Source: Hahellaceae bacterium
GTDB lineage: Bacteria; Pseudomonadota; Gammaproteobacteria; Pseudomonadales; Oleiphilaceae
NCBI GenBank assembly: GCA_024234575.1
Contig: JACKOB010000005.1
Span: 372,001-436,000, forward strand
DNA: 64,000 bases
Reading direction: 5' to 3'
In this document: positions 24,183 to 33,418 of the stretch, one piece after another
Position numbering within the stretch: the first letter of the stretch is position 1
How the letters are laid out: every line of letters starts with the position of its first letter
Position numbers and translations under genes: made by a program
The notes under the pieces: generated by a model
Told to the model about the DNA's origin: nothing
The model's database searches: none
What the model saw: only the letters and a program-made list of their open reading frames with translations

Positions 24183-24926
24183 TTATCGATCTAACATCGC
24201 CGATATGCGCATTTGCGTTTCGTCATCTTCCAACAAGGCAACAAACGTATTCAGCTCGTTTTTAACAATCGCGCCTACATCAACCCCCCGGTGCTGACGT
24301 ATAATGTCTTTCGTTGCCATCAACGATAGCTTCGGTTGTTGTAACATGGCTTGCGCATACTCCATTGCCCCGGCCAATGCCTGTCCCTTATCAACCACGC
24401 GATTTATCAATCCCCAGACGGCCGCCTCGTCTGCCGAAAAAAATCGGCCGGTAAGCAGTAATTCATTCGCTTGTTTGCTACCGATTGCCGGAGGTAACAA
24501 TGCACTTGATGCGCCTTCCGGACACACCCCCAGGTTTGCAAACGGCAAACGAAATTTCGTTCCCGCGCCGGCTACAGCCAAATCACAATGCAGTAAAAGC
24601 GTGGTACCAATGCCTACAGCCACCCCCTCAACGGCCGCAATAAGCGGCTTTTCGAGCTGATTAAGTGTATCGAAAATATCCTGCACACAGCCCATCACCT
24701 GCTTCGATTGCTCACCAATCAAATCGGCCAAATCATTCCCGGCGGTAAATTTTCCACCCGCCCCGGTGATAATGATAACGCTGGTATCTGCGCTTCCATC
24801 CGCCGCCTTCAATGCAGCGATAATATCTCGATAGGTTTGAATACGAATGGCATTTAACTTGGTCGGTCGATTAATTTCTACAATTGAAACCTGACCCTCT
24901 TCTCTGAGCGTGACATCCTCGAACAT
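24183..24926 (-). CDS. Enoyl-CoA hydratase/isomerase family protein
   Basis: The 247-residue crotonase-fold protein has two oxyanion-hole segments, ITGAGGKFTAGNDLADL (~55-71) and VEGVAVGIGTTLLLHCDLA (~100-118), as in enoyl-CoA hydratases and isomerases. In the second active-site region, LGVCPEGASSALL, a glutamate is present while the first catalytic position is less clear, so isomerase activity is as likely as hydratase. GGAG lies 9 nt before the ATG at 24926. It is a single leftward gene. A role in fatty-acid catabolism would fit with the acyl-CoA dehydrogenase at 17733, but they are not in one operon. Confidence 0.83.
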   Translation of the reverse strand: MFEDVTLREEGQVSIVEINRPTKLNAIRIQTYRDIIAALKAADGSADTSVIIITGAGGKFTAGNDLADLIGEQSKQVMGCVQDIFDTLNQLEKPLIAAVEGVAVGIGTTLLLHCDLAVAGAGTKFRLPFANLGVCPEGASSALLPPAIGSKQANELLLTGRFFSADEAAVWGLINRVVDKGQALAGAMEYAQAMLQQPKLSLMATKDIIRQHRGVDVGAIVKNELNTFVALLEDDETQMRISAMLDR

Positions 24927-25138
24927 AAACTCGGTCTCCTGATTTATTGCGACTCAAAAACTTTAGCTGTTAAGACACAAGAATAGCACTATTCCGGTAA
25001 ACCTTTTCTGTAGATGTGACCTAAAATTCGCCACAATTATTCAACAAGCCCCATAGAAATGACTTGCCGCTCACCCCTCTCTTCTTTAAGGTAGCCTGTT
25101 TAAAACCTCAACAATGAGAAAGTGAGAAATAACACTCC

Positions 25139-25888
25139 ATGCCTGCTAATTCTGTCAACGAACAAAGCCAGTTTATTCTTAATCTCGTCGATAAACTGCA
25201 ACCTCGCAATGTCATTCATATTGGGGGAGAAGATATCGACTTGACCGAAACGCTTTGTGAAGGCGTCAATTTGATCGAAGACGCGCTGCTTACCCTAATT
25301 CCTTCTTACGCTGCCAGCGAGAAACCTGCCCCGGGACTGCTTAAATATTGCGCAAAAATTAACACCGACTATCCAATAGAGATGGTGAATATCCCGGCAG
25401 ATAAGGTATTACCAGACTTCTACTTTCAACAGCAAAGAATCGATCTGGCGCTCTTGCAACCGGCGACCAATTTTGAGCAAGCGATGGTGGCCTTTTACTA
25501 TTTGGATAAAATGCTGGCTGCGCATGGCGCCGTCATCATAAGCCGAGCAGACTTACCCGTCATGAAGCGGCTTTGTCGACATATGATTTGGGAGCACGGC
25601 TACCGACTCACTGCCAATGAAGCTGGGGCGAAAGAGAAATCACCGCTATTTACACAGGCGATGAAATTTGGTTTAACCAAAGTACCCAAGGCGGTCAAAA
25701 GCAAACTCAATGATTGGTTGCACCCTGACCTGCTGGATATGGATAGCACGCTACAAATCGCGGGGGGGATTGTTTATCTTCTCAAGCCAGTGGATGCTGG
25801 CAAGAATAAATCCGACGTTGATTATGAAGCACAGATGAACATGGACTTTGATGCGCTCTTGGAAACTTTGATGAAAGAACAAAGCTAA
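25139..25888 (+). CDS. Hypothetical protein with Rossmann/methyltransferase-like features
   Basis: The 249-residue cytoplasmic protein has RNVIHIGGEDIDLTETLCEG near the start. Later comes RIDLALLQPATNFEQAMVAFYYLDKMLAAHGAVIISRAD followed by MKRLCRHMIWEHGY, a pattern that recalls class I SAM-dependent methyltransferases of the Methyltransf_24 type. A clear glycine-rich SAM motif is missing, so function is not assigned. It stands alone with its own upstream region (24927-25138) and a GAGAA-rich weak ribosome site. Confidence 0.65.
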   Translation: MPANSVNEQSQFILNLVDKLQPRNVIHIGGEDIDLTETLCEGVNLIEDALLTLIPSYAASEKPAPGLLKYCAKINTDYPIEMVNIPADKVLPDFYFQQQRIDLALLQPATNFEQAMVAFYYLDKMLAAHGAVIISRADLPVMKRLCRHMIWEHGYRLTANEAGAKEKSPLFTQAMKFGLTKVPKAVKSKLNDWLHPDLLDMDSTLQIAGGIVYLLKPVDAGKNKSDVDYEAQMNMDFDALLETLMKEQS

Positions 25889-25962
25889 GGCAGCTAAACT
25901 ATGCCGCTAATCAGCCACCCTTGCTCCGGTGGCTGTTAGCAGGCAACACGTGATTTAGTTGT

Positions 25963-27111
25963 TTACTTTTTCCCCGCACTGACGTGGGCGACATATTCGC
26001 CGTAACCTTCCTCTTCCATTTTCTCCAGCGGTATAAATCTTAATGCCGCTGAATTGATGCAATACCTCAAACCTGTTGGCGCCGGGCCATCTTTAAATAC
26101 ATGACCCAGGTGTGACTCACCGAATTTACTGCGCACTTCCACCCGAGGAAATATCAATCGGAAGTCCTTTTTCTCAACGATATAACCGGCCTCAAGTGGC
26201 TGATAGAAACTGGGCCAACCGGTGCCCGAATCAAATTTTTCGACAGACGAAAACAGTGGCTCACCGCTAACGATATCTACAAAAATGCCTGCACGTTTCT
26301 CATTGTTATATTCATTGTCAAATGGTCGCTCGGTACCTTCGTGTTGCGTCACCTTATACTGCAGCGGTGTCAGGGTTTCTTTCAGCACATCATCTGAGGG
26401 TTTGCTGTACGCTTTTAATGTTGTCATCGTTGCTTCTCCTTTGAGAGCCGGTTTTTTATAGTAAGTTTCAACAGCAAGATCATTTCCCCAGATCTTTTGC
26501 AAAAATTGGTCACGCCCTGAATTGCTGCGATAGTATTTATAACGAATCGGATTTCGCTGGTAATAATCCTGATGATAGTCTTCCGCTTTCCAAAACTTGC
26601 TAACGGGTACTATTTCTACCGCCAAAGGCTTATCGTAACGCCCGGATGACGCCAACTTTTCGTAAGAAGCCATCGCCAACGACTTCTGCTGCTCATCGTG
26701 ATAAAAAATAAATGGCCGATACTGATAACCCCTGTCTACAAACTGACCACCATTATCCGTGGGGTCAATATCGCGCCAGTAGGCTTCTAACAACGTCTCA
26801 TAACTAACCAAGGCCGGATCATAATGCACTTCCACCGCTTCGATATGGCCGGACTTTCCAGCCGACACCTGCTTATAAGTTGGGTTTTCAATATGTCCTC
26901 CCATGTAGCCAGAAACGGCATCTATCACACCGGGAACTTTCTCAAAATCTGATTCGGTGCACCAAAAACAGCCCCCAGCGAAAGTGGCAACAGCAGCAGA
27001 TACATCCCCCGAGTTAACACTTTCCTTACCAGCCTCAGCATGTGAGCCACTCTGCGCGCACCCGGTAAATAACAATACCGAACACGCCAATACTTTTAAT
27101 GATTTAATCAT
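25963..27111 (-). CDS. msrAB: Bifunctional methionine sulfoxide reductase MsrA-MsrB, exported
   Basis: The N-terminal hydrophobic segment with LLFTGC is a lipobox, so the enzyme should be a membrane-anchored lipoprotein acting in the periplasm. The MsrA domain (~40-195) has the catalytic GGCFWCTE. The MsrB domain (~225-370) has [17 protein letters not shown] and the catalytic cysteine in [11 protein letters not shown]. The zinc-binding CxxC pairs of some MsrB proteins are absent (the first position is SS). Together they reduce the S and R forms of methionine sulfoxide. GAGGAG precedes the ATG by about 10 nt. Single leftward gene. Confidence 0.92.
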   Translation of the reverse strand: MIKSLKVLACSVLLFTGCAQSGSHAEAGKESVNSGDVSAAVATFAGGCFWCTESDFEKVPGVIDAVSGYMGGHIENPTYKQVSAGKSGHIEAVEVHYDPALVSYETLLEAYWRDIDPTDNGGQFVDRGYQYRPFIFYHDEQQKSLAMASYEKLASSGRYDKPLAVEIVPVSKFWKAEDYHQDYYQRNPIRYKYYRSNSGRDQFLQKIWGNDLAVETYYKKPALKGEATMTTLKAYSKPSDDVLKETLTPLQYKVTQHEGTERPFDNEYNNEKRAGIFVDIVSGEPLFSSVEKFDSGTGWPSFYQPLEAGYIVEKKDFRLIFPRVEVRSKFGESHLGHVFKDGPAPTGLRYCINSAALRFIPLEKMEEEGYGEYVAHVSAGKK

Positions 27112-27433
27112 GCGAACCCACTCCTCAATAACGACTTAAGCGATAGCTCTATTATTTAGTTACCCGGATCAACTTGAAAGAGGATAAGTCTAATCGTTAA
27201 ACAAACATGATGTTCCGTGATATTTTTGTTAGAAATACCGAACCTTTGTAGATAATTCGGTACATCTCAGCACTATTTTTCAGCGTTTTCTTAGTTTACG
27301 TCGACAGCAGTTAATAAGATCACTAAAAAGCGATAGGAATTGATCTAAACCAATTTCATTTTCAAACCAGCCACTAATATAAGAACATTGCTTATTGTTA
27401 GTGTACACCTGCGCCGTATTATTGGAGATTAAC
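27112..27433. other. Divergent intergenic region, msrAB and bacteriohaemerythrin
   Basis: No gene is supported. It should hold the leftward msrAB promoter and the rightward haemerythrin promoter. Visible elements are a 7-bp inverted repeat TACCGAA/TTCGGTA (27236-27242 and 27256-27262) and an FNR/DNR-like box at 27340-27353, listed separately. Confidence 0.5.
27340..27380 (+). promoter_or_regulatory. FNR/DNR-like box and -10 element upstream of bacteriohaemerythrin
   Basis: TTGATCTAAACCAA (27340-27353) differs from TTGAT-N4-ATCAA at one base. A -10 hexamer TAATAT lies at 27375-27380, placing the box centre about 40 bp upstream of the predicted start near 27387. This is the class II FNR-family activator geometry and gives a ~46-nt leader. 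Confidence 0.5.
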
Positions 27434-28000
27434 ATGAATAAAAAGCTGAAAGCTTTTGCGCTTGCCATATTATTTCTAGCGTTGATCACAGGCATCATGC
27501 TTGGCTTTACGTTGGGATTAACACACCCACTTCCATGGATTTTCATTATAGTACTTGCTGGTATCACGGTGCTCACTAAAAAGATGACCGAAAGTGAGTT
27601 CGTTACCTGGAAAGACGAATACAGCGTGGGTATCGAGTCTATCGACAACGATCATAAGAAGCTGCTTAGCCTGATCAATAATTTACAAACGTCTTCTTTG
27701 TATTACACCGGTGAAGATTTTGACAAGCAGGCATTGGATGAGCTTCTCGAATACACCAAATTTCACTTCGCCCGCGAAGAAAAACTGATGGAAGATAATG
27801 GCTACCCTGATTTTCAGGCGCATCGACGTCAGCATAAGCACATGACAGATCATGTTGTGAAAATGGTTAAAGAGTATCAGGACGATAGCGAAAAAACCGT
27901 TGAAGATTTGCTTAACTTCCTGAAAGACTGGCTGATCAACCACATCAACGGATCTGACAAAGAGTACAGCGGGTTCCTGAGAGAGAAAGGCGTCAAGTAA
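27434..28000 (+). CDS. Membrane-anchored bacteriohaemerythrin
   Basis: Two N-terminal membrane helices (~5-45) are followed by a complete haemerythrin domain. Iron ligands can be seen in IDNDHKKL, KFHFAREE, HRRQHKHM and INHINGSDKEY, so a di-iron O2- or NO-binding site is expected on the cytoplasmic side. The start is the ATG at 27434, with GGAG 6 nt upstream, rather than an earlier in-frame start at 27395 that lacks a ribosome site. Roles in O2 delivery, oxygen sensing or NO scavenging are known or proposed for the family. The upstream DNR-like box suggests induction under low oxygen or NO. It ends at a strong bidirectional terminator. Confidence 0.88.
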   Translation: MNKKLKAFALAILFLALITGIMLGFTLGLTHPLPWIFIIVLAGITVLTKKMTESEFVTWKDEYSVGIESIDNDHKKLLSLINNLQTSSLYYTGEDFDKQALDELLEYTKFHFAREEKLMEDNGYPDFQAHRRQHKHMTDHVVKMVKEYQDDSEKTVEDLLNFLKDWLINHINGSDKEYSGFLREKGVK

Positions 28001-28026
28001 TACTGGTCTCTGATTAACTCCGCAAT

Positions 28027-28060
28027 AAAAAGGCCGGGAAAGCGATTTCCCGGCCTTTTT
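28027..28060. terminator. Bidirectional intrinsic terminator
   Basis: AAAAAGGCCGGGAAA (28027-28041) and TTTCCCGGCCTTTTT (28046-28060) form a perfect stem with a GCGA loop. A-run and T-run flank both sides, serving the convergent haemerythrin and DUF1513 genes. Confidence 0.92.
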
Positions 28061-28093
28061 GTTTAGTGCATTTGATCTATTCGACTTGTTGAC

Positions 28094-29227
28094 TCAACCA
28101 AAAATCTGCAAATGATTATCCCAGTGCAAACCTGCAGCAACAGACAACTCTTTTATTGATCTGGCTTTAATATCCAGCTCATGTATAGATCCATCTCCCG
28201 AAGACAACATCACGTTTTCACCCGTAAGAGAAAATGCTGCGCCACCCACGTCGAAGGCATCCATGTCATACAGCCAGGTATTGTTTTCTAACGACCAAAT
28301 CGAAACCCGATTACCACGGGGGGCGGTGGTAACCGCATAGGAACCAGAAGGAGAAGTTGCAACACTCGCAATATATTGATTACAGGCAGCTAAATCGGCT
28401 GCTGGCTGACCAGTAAACGGCACTAATCCAGCACGTTGAGACGCCTTATAAACCAGCATGGGGGAGTCTTGCGGATTCCCCTGATACTGGGCGCCAACGA
28501 TGACACCATCACCTACAAGAGATAAGTGTCGCAAACTGAGAAGCTGCTTAGGGGCCGCATGTTCAGCCAGTAACTTCCCCGTGCTTACATCAATAAATGA
28601 GACAGTCGATCGCATTGAATCCAGATTAAGTTTCATTCGCGCATAGTCTGGATGAGTTTGAATACCACCATTGGCAACCACCAGGGTTTTCCCGTCATCC
28701 ATAAGAGCAAGTTCGTGCGGGCCAACTCCGTGAGATGAAAACTCATTCACTTTGACAATTTCACAGGCGGTACCGCTGGTACTCACCGCATAGACACCGA
28801 TAACACCTCGTCCATCGTTGTCGTAATCGTTCTCGCTGGTGTAAAGCAAGTTGCTATCATGACTAAAAACACCATGCCCATACCAATGACGCCCCTGAGA
28901 TGGCTGTAAGGTTACGGGAGAAAACTCATTTCTGATATCAACAACGGTTAGCCACAACCCCGGCCGGCGGGAAAAGAATGCCACCCACCGCCCGCTGGAT
29001 AATACTGCCGCACCATGACCACGAGCGGGTACAGGCCACTGCCGCACTAACGAGCCCGCATTGTTAACCAACCCGATGAAATGGTTGTCATCGTTATCCG
29101 AAAACGCCGAAAGGTAAAATGGTTGGGCAACAACACTTGCGAAAGCACTGTTAACGACAGGAAACAGCGAGGCTGTGAGCCCCGCCCCGAACAACTTAAA
29201 CAGATGCCGTCGACTAATCGCCATCAT
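28094..29227 (-). CDS. DUF1513 protein, Tat-exported, iron operon
   Basis: The N-terminus SRRHLFKLFGAGL is a twin-arginine signal, indicating folded export to the periplasm. The rest (~30-377) reads as a beta-propeller-like protein with repeated short strands (HGHGVFSHDSNLLYTSEND, SHGVGPHELALMDDGKTLVVANGG), typical of DUF1513. It is the last gene of a leftward operon with two imelysins and a di-haem oxidoreductase, the same set seen at Pseudomonas aeruginosa PA4370-PA4373. It overlaps the upstream imelysin stop codon by 14 bp. Its role is unknown, perhaps periplasmic iron handling. Confidence 0.83.
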   Translation of the reverse strand: MMAISRRHLFKLFGAGLTASLFPVVNSAFASVVAQPFYLSAFSDNDDNHFIGLVNNAGSLVRQWPVPARGHGAAVLSSGRWVAFFSRRPGLWLTVVDIRNEFSPVTLQPSQGRHWYGHGVFSHDSNLLYTSENDYDNDGRGVIGVYAVSTSGTACEIVKVNEFSSHGVGPHELALMDDGKTLVVANGGIQTHPDYARMKLNLDSMRSTVSFIDVSTGKLLAEHAAPKQLLSLRHLSLVGDGVIVGAQYQGNPQDSPMLVYKASQRAGLVPFTGQPAADLAACNQYIASVATSPSGSYAVTTAPRGNRVSIWSLENNTWLYDMDAFDVGGAAFSLTGENVMLSSGDGSIHELDIKARSIKELSVAAGLHWDNHLQIFG

Positions 29228-30374
29228 TACTATTAAACCCTACCTTAATACCCGTAATCGTTGTGTAATCGGACTTAAACAACAACAGCAGCTCTCGTAT
29301 ATTTGTATACAACGAATATAGCTGATCTCGTTCTGGGCCATTGGCTATCGTCACTAAAGCACCCTCGGAGGCATCAGAGGTTTTAAGCAACGCGTTACTT
29401 AAAGACAACGCACTTTCGAAACCTCTCTTGATCGAAGCATCTAAAGCCACTGCGTCGGGCGGCGATGATTGGGCATCGTTATCACTAAGCTGGCGCTCTT
29501 TCGCGAACAGAAATGTACGCAGGCCACCTTCGCTGATATATAACTTCTGCAAAGCGAGCAACATTGCACGAATGCTCTGTATGGATGTGCCGCTGCGCCA
29601 ATATTCAAAGAAATAAATATTGGCGGGGTTCTCCGTCAGCTTGCCCTGTTGCAGGCGCAGAGGCTCTCCAAGCTTACGCCCCTTGGTAACATCCAACGCG
29701 ACCAAAACACCTAAAAAAACCGTACCTACTTTACTACTAAATTGCGTTTGCGGATCATCTTCTTCATCGTAATACAACCACAGCGCTCGATCTTCGAGCC
29801 ATTTTGTATACGTCTGTGTAGACGCTTGTTGCAAATTAAACGCTGTTGCCATCAGCAAATTGCACCAGCGTTCATTCCGTTCATTAACACCGATAAACCG
29901 TTGATCAAATAAAAGGTACTCTAAAGCCCCCAATCCTTGCAGCGCGATGCTTTTTTGCGCCAATTCTTCTGGGGTTAACATGCGTTCTGAGGCATTTTGT
30001 AACAGAGGCCGAAACTTCTGCTGCACCAGATCCTTTTTATCTGGCCAAAACTGAACATTCCAAAAGCGAAAAGGCTCTGCAACCGGGCCGCCACTATAGG
30101 CTTGTGTAGCACTCCATTGCAGGGCGGCCAATCGCCATTGCTGTTGTAAGTCTGCCAACTGCTGTATATCGACGTTTTTATAGGGGTGGCATGCTTTTAC
30201 AACCGAATCATTCAGGACTTGCGACTTATTAGCCAAATCGCGATAGGCGGGGATCGTCAGCTCATCCGTCATGACCTGCAACAGCTGCTGTTCAGCAGAC
30301 ACAAACGTAGCCGCCTGAGCCACGCCATGAAAAATACTGATTATTGTCAATATAGATAAAAATAGTGCTTTCAT
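29214..30374 (-). CDS. Imelysin-family protein, second copy with altered motif
   Basis: A signal peptide (ending near AQAATF) precedes an all-helical imelysin (peptidase M75-like) domain. The family GxHxxE motif appears here as GLGALEYLLFDQRF, with glycine in place of the histidine, so metal binding through that residue is lost. The sister imelysin at 31855 keeps it. This variant matches the second imelysin of the P. aeruginosa icmP operon in position. It is probably a periplasmic structural or iron-handling partner rather than a peptidase. Its start overlaps the stop of the di-haem gene by 4 bp. Confidence 0.83.
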   Translation of the reverse strand: MKALFLSILTIISIFHGVAQAATFVSAEQQLLQVMTDELTIPAYRDLANKSQVLNDSVVKACHPYKNVDIQQLADLQQQWRLAALQWSATQAYSGGPVAEPFRFWNVQFWPDKKDLVQQKFRPLLQNASERMLTPEELAQKSIALQGLGALEYLLFDQRFIGVNERNERWCNLLMATAFNLQQASTQTYTKWLEDRALWLYYDEEDDPQTQFSSKVGTVFLGVLVALDVTKGRKLGEPLRLQQGKLTENPANIYFFEYWRSGTSIQSIRAMLLALQKLYISEGGLRTFLFAKERQLSDNDAQSSPPDAVALDASIKRGFESALSLSNALLKTSDASEGALVTIANGPERDQLYSLYTNIRELLLLFKSDYTTITGIKVGFNSNDGD

Positions 30375-31792
30375 AGGGACTCAACAAAGGCCACTAAGGC
30401 AGCCCGATCCTCTTTACTTAAAGCTATAATTCTCTGTTTAGTGGCCTCGGCCTCACCACCGTGCCACAATATTGCCTCCAGCACGTTACGAGCGCGTCCG
30501 TCATGCAATAAATTTACTACGCCACTTACCTCTTTTGTTAAACCAATACCCCATAGCGGTGGCGTGCGCCATTCTTGCCCATCAGCCAGAAACTCGGGCC
30601 GATTATCCGCCAAGGCAGGCCCCATATCATGCAGTAACAAGTCGGTATAGGGCCAGATAGATTGATTTGATTGCTCTGGCTGCAAGGCAATTTCAGGCGT
30701 AACAAAGTTTGGCTGATGGCAACTGGCACAACCGGAGGCGTGAAAAACTTTCTCACCTGTCACAACTTCGGGTGACGCTGGCTGCCGACGCACAGGCACA
30801 GCAAGGTTTTGGCTATAAAATTCGACAAAGCGCAGAATTTTGTCACTCACCTCAGCGCCTTCATCCCCTTTATCGTTGCCATTTGGGGCTTTTAAACAAT
30901 CTTGTTGTGCCGAAGTACAATGATCTTTTGTAAAAAGAGCACTGGTAATACCTAAATCACCATTAAAGGCACCAGCATTTTGCTGCATGAGTGACGGCTG
31001 CCCTGCTTTCCAGCCAAACCGCCCTAAAGTTAATCTACCCGCCTGCTGATCCCAGACATAATTTGCCTTGCCAGAAATTCCATCCTGATTCGCGTCTTGC
31101 ACATCTTCATGGGCCAGGATATCTGAAGCCTTAATCGCTTCCAGCAGCCCCAGGCCGATCATGGGCGGGGCAACACGCGGGGATAGCATCACATCCTCAG
31201 CAAGTGGGCCATACTGCAGATCTTCAATGGTAAATACTGGTGTGCGCAGCGATGCGGACTCACCACCAGCTAGCGCTACTGGCGTCTCCGTCCAGGTTAC
31301 CGAGATGCGACCTTCTGCGGCAACCGAGGGAATAGCAAAGTCTTGCAGCTGGCCACCATATACCGGCTCTTCAATGACACCAGATTGCTTGATTAAGGCG
31401 TGCTCTTGCTCTGTTTTAGGTGGGACGCTTAGCCGGATAAGAAGAGAGACGGCATTATCTTCGGGGCCAGTAGGCGCATGCCCGCGACCATCTTTAACAT
31501 GGCAGCCCTGGCAGGTATTGGTATTAAACAGAGGCCCAAGTCCATCTCGGGCACCTGTAGAAGCTGGTGCGGCAACCCATGGGTTTCTAAAAAAGCTATT
31601 GCCGACGCTAAAATCCAGCTTGCGCATGACCGACATATTGGCCGAAGGCAAAGAGAAAGCATTTTCATCAAACTGGTGTACAGATGTTGCACCGCCAGGA
31701 GCTGCCAGGCCCTGAGACGCATACTCTAGCGCCTGCGAAACAGAGGCTGTTGTGAACAACAATAAACTTGCCATTCCCGATCTAACATTCAT
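30371..31792 (-). CDS. Di-haem oxidoreductase (DUF1111 / thiol oxidoreductase family)
   Basis: A signal peptide is followed by two c-type haem sites, TCQGCHVKDGRG (~96) and SGCASCHQPN (~353). The rest matches the DUF1111 di-haem family (for example GRFGWKAGQPSLMQQNAGAFNGDLGI and RTPPLWGIGL). It is a periplasmic redox protein. In this operon type it sits between two imelysins and probably supports iron uptake or oxidation. It is translationally coupled to the next imelysin (4-bp overlap) and follows the first imelysin by 62 bp. Confidence 0.87.
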   Translation of the reverse strand: MNVRSGMASLLLFTTASVSQALEYASQGLAAPGGATSVHQFDENAFSLPSANMSVMRKLDFSVGNSFFRNPWVAAPASTGARDGLGPLFNTNTCQGCHVKDGRGHAPTGPEDNAVSLLIRLSVPPKTEQEHALIKQSGVIEEPVYGGQLQDFAIPSVAAEGRISVTWTETPVALAGGESASLRTPVFTIEDLQYGPLAEDVMLSPRVAPPMIGLGLLEAIKASDILAHEDVQDANQDGISGKANYVWDQQAGRLTLGRFGWKAGQPSLMQQNAGAFNGDLGITSALFTKDHCTSAQQDCLKAPNGNDKGDEGAEVSDKILRFVEFYSQNLAVPVRRQPASPEVVTGEKVFHASGCASCHQPNFVTPEIALQPEQSNQSIWPYTDLLLHDMGPALADNRPEFLADGQEWRTPPLWGIGLTKEVSGVVNLLHDGRARNVLEAILWHGGEAEATKQRIIALSKEDRAALVAFVESL

Positions 31793-31854
31793 AAATTCAT
31801 TCTCTTTGACTTGCGGACTACTTTATTTCATACCCGAATAAGGAAGGTTCAATT

Positions 31855-33186
31855 TTAGAACGAATGGTCTGCTGTTTCTGGATTCAGATCGACAATACCC
31901 GCAACATTTGCCGCCTTTTCGATGTAGCCCGTTTGCGTCACCAATGAAGCAATCGCAGCCGTAATTAATGCACGGCCTTTATCATTGCCTTCGGCGATCA
32001 TCATATCGAACGTCATCGGGTTTTCCACCGACTCCGCAGAGGCTACCATTGAACCCAACGCGGCTTCAGTCTCATTCAGAGCGGCTATCAACGCAGCATC
32101 AGCTTCGGCATCCCGCGCCTGGACATAGGCCGAAAGTGATGCACCTGCAAGTACGGAACCATCACGCCGCTGATACTTTCCTGTATACACATTCTTGATG
32201 CCTTTGGCATCGTAAAAATGCGAAGCGTGGGTATTATCACTAAAGCAATCATGCTCATCTTCAACAGAATTCGCTTCCAAAGCTACTTTCATGCGCTCGC
32301 CAGCCAGCTCGCCTAAAGACAAGCTTCCCATACCGAAAAACATGCGGCGCATGCCTTGCTCGGGCTGCTCGGCCAATAATTGCTGTCGGTATTCTCCAGC
32401 AGGTGCCCACTGGGCAACCATGTACTCAAGATCACTCACCAGTAATGCTGTTAACGCCTGCAAATACTGCACGCGGCGCTCACAATTTCCACCGGTGCAA
32501 CCAGCTCCGGTTTGAAAATCAGTCGCTGGCCGATTACCCGCCCCTGCAGAAGAGCCATTTAAATCCTGACCCCACAACAAAAACTCTATTGCATGGTAGC
32601 CCGTGGCAACGTTCGCCTCCGACCCACCAATCTCATTCAGATCAGCCAACAGTTGCGGTGTCAGCACAGACAAATCCTTCGCTTCTACACCAATATTCAG
32701 CTGTGGATTGGCGATGATATTCGCTGTCGCACCCACATTGCCCATCACATGCTGGTAATACTGAGTATCCACATAGTCAATCAGTCCCTCGTCTAAAGGC
32801 CAGGCATTAAGTTGCCCTTCCCATGCATCGACAACAGGGTTACCAAATCGAAATGCTTCGCTTTGCTGGTAATAGACTCTGGCATTTTTCCAGGCATCCT
32901 TTGCCGTCTTTAAGCTTTCTTCATTCGGGCTTGCAATCAAAGCACCGATGCTTTTTTGTAAATCCTGAGCCGACAAAAGTGAGTCTTCGAAGGTAGCCGC
33001 AGCGATATCAGCATAATGCGCAACCACATCTTTGCCACTAACCGCAGCGGTAGCCTGAACCTTGTTGGCAATTTCGGCAGGCTTGCTGCTACTGTCGTTA
33101 GCAGCTTTGTTACATCCCGCCAAAATAACGGCAGCAAAAAGCCCTAAATAGAACGTCTTGTTAACTGAAAAACCTGAGCGATTCAT
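31855..33186 (-). CDS. Imelysin-family iron-regulated lipoprotein
   Basis: The lipobox AVILAGC (Cys ~25) marks an outer-membrane or periplasmic lipoprotein. The imelysin domain has the intact GYHAIEFLLWGQD (GxHxxE) and an upstream ADLNEIGGSEANVATG. Family members are induced by iron limitation and are linked to iron uptake (IrpA, IcmP). It is the first gene of the leftward operon, and two Fur-like boxes lie within 90 bp upstream, which supports iron repression. Whether it is a peptidase is unsettled for the family. Confidence 0.88.
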   Translation of the reverse strand: MNRSGFSVNKTFYLGLFAAVILAGCNKAANDSSSKPAEIANKVQATAAVSGKDVVAHYADIAAATFEDSLLSAQDLQKSIGALIASPNEESLKTAKDAWKNARVYYQQSEAFRFGNPVVDAWEGQLNAWPLDEGLIDYVDTQYYQHVMGNVGATANIIANPQLNIGVEAKDLSVLTPQLLADLNEIGGSEANVATGYHAIEFLLWGQDLNGSSAGAGNRPATDFQTGAGCTGGNCERRVQYLQALTALLVSDLEYMVAQWAPAGEYRQQLLAEQPEQGMRRMFFGMGSLSLGELAGERMKVALEANSVEDEHDCFSDNTHASHFYDAKGIKNVYTGKYQRRDGSVLAGASLSAYVQARDAEADAALIAALNETEAALGSMVASAESVENPMTFDMMIAEGNDKGRALITAAIASLVTQTGYIEKAANVAGIVDLNPETADHSF

Positions 33187-33203
33187 AAAAACCTCGAATA
33201 GAC

Positions 33204-33222
33204 ACTAATAAGAATCGTTCGC
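33204..33222 (-). promoter_or_regulatory. Fur-like box, proximal, imelysin operon
   Basis: Minus-strand GCGAACGATTCTTATTAGT matches the 19-bp Fur consensus at 11 positions by hand count. It lies 18-36 bp before the imelysin start codon. Confidence 0.45.
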
Positions 33223-33254
33223 ATCATACAGAAATAAAGACACCAGTCAATAAT

Positions 33255-33273
33255 AAGAAACATTATCATTAGC
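33255..33273 (-). promoter_or_regulatory. Fur-like box, distal, imelysin operon
   Basis: Minus-strand GCTAATGATAATGTTTCTT matches the Fur consensus (GATAATGATAATCATTATC) at 14 of 19 positions by hand count. It is the stronger of the two boxes and sits about 70-90 bp before the start codon. Confidence 0.65.
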
Positions 33274-33364
33274 ATTTATATTGGTATTGCAGATGATCAG
33301 TCAATGTTGAAGTGAGGGGATAGGAAAAAGAGAGATGTTTTCTTGTATGGAACTCATGACAAGC

Positions 33365-33392
33365 GACGTGAAGGAACAAATACCTCCACGTC
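33365..33392. repeat. Inverted repeat downstream of the DHH gene
   Basis: GACGTGAAGG (33365-33374) and CCTCCACGTC (33383-33392) pair with one mismatch over an 8-nt loop. It lies 30 bp beyond the leftward DHH gene stop, with no T-run. It is a possible weak terminator or mRNA end. Confidence 0.35.
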
Positions 33393-33418
33393 TTGATGGA
33401 TCAACCGCTTAATTACCT

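Noticed and set aside
27395-27433. Earlier in-frame start for bacteriohaemerythrin
   Set aside because: No Shine-Dalgarno, and it would place translation start almost at the predicted transcription start; the ATG at 27434 has GGAG at good spacing.
31161-31715. 184-codon rightward frame opposite the di-haem oxidoreductase
   Set aside because: It mirrors the di-haem gene, which has two CxxCH sites and family motifs.
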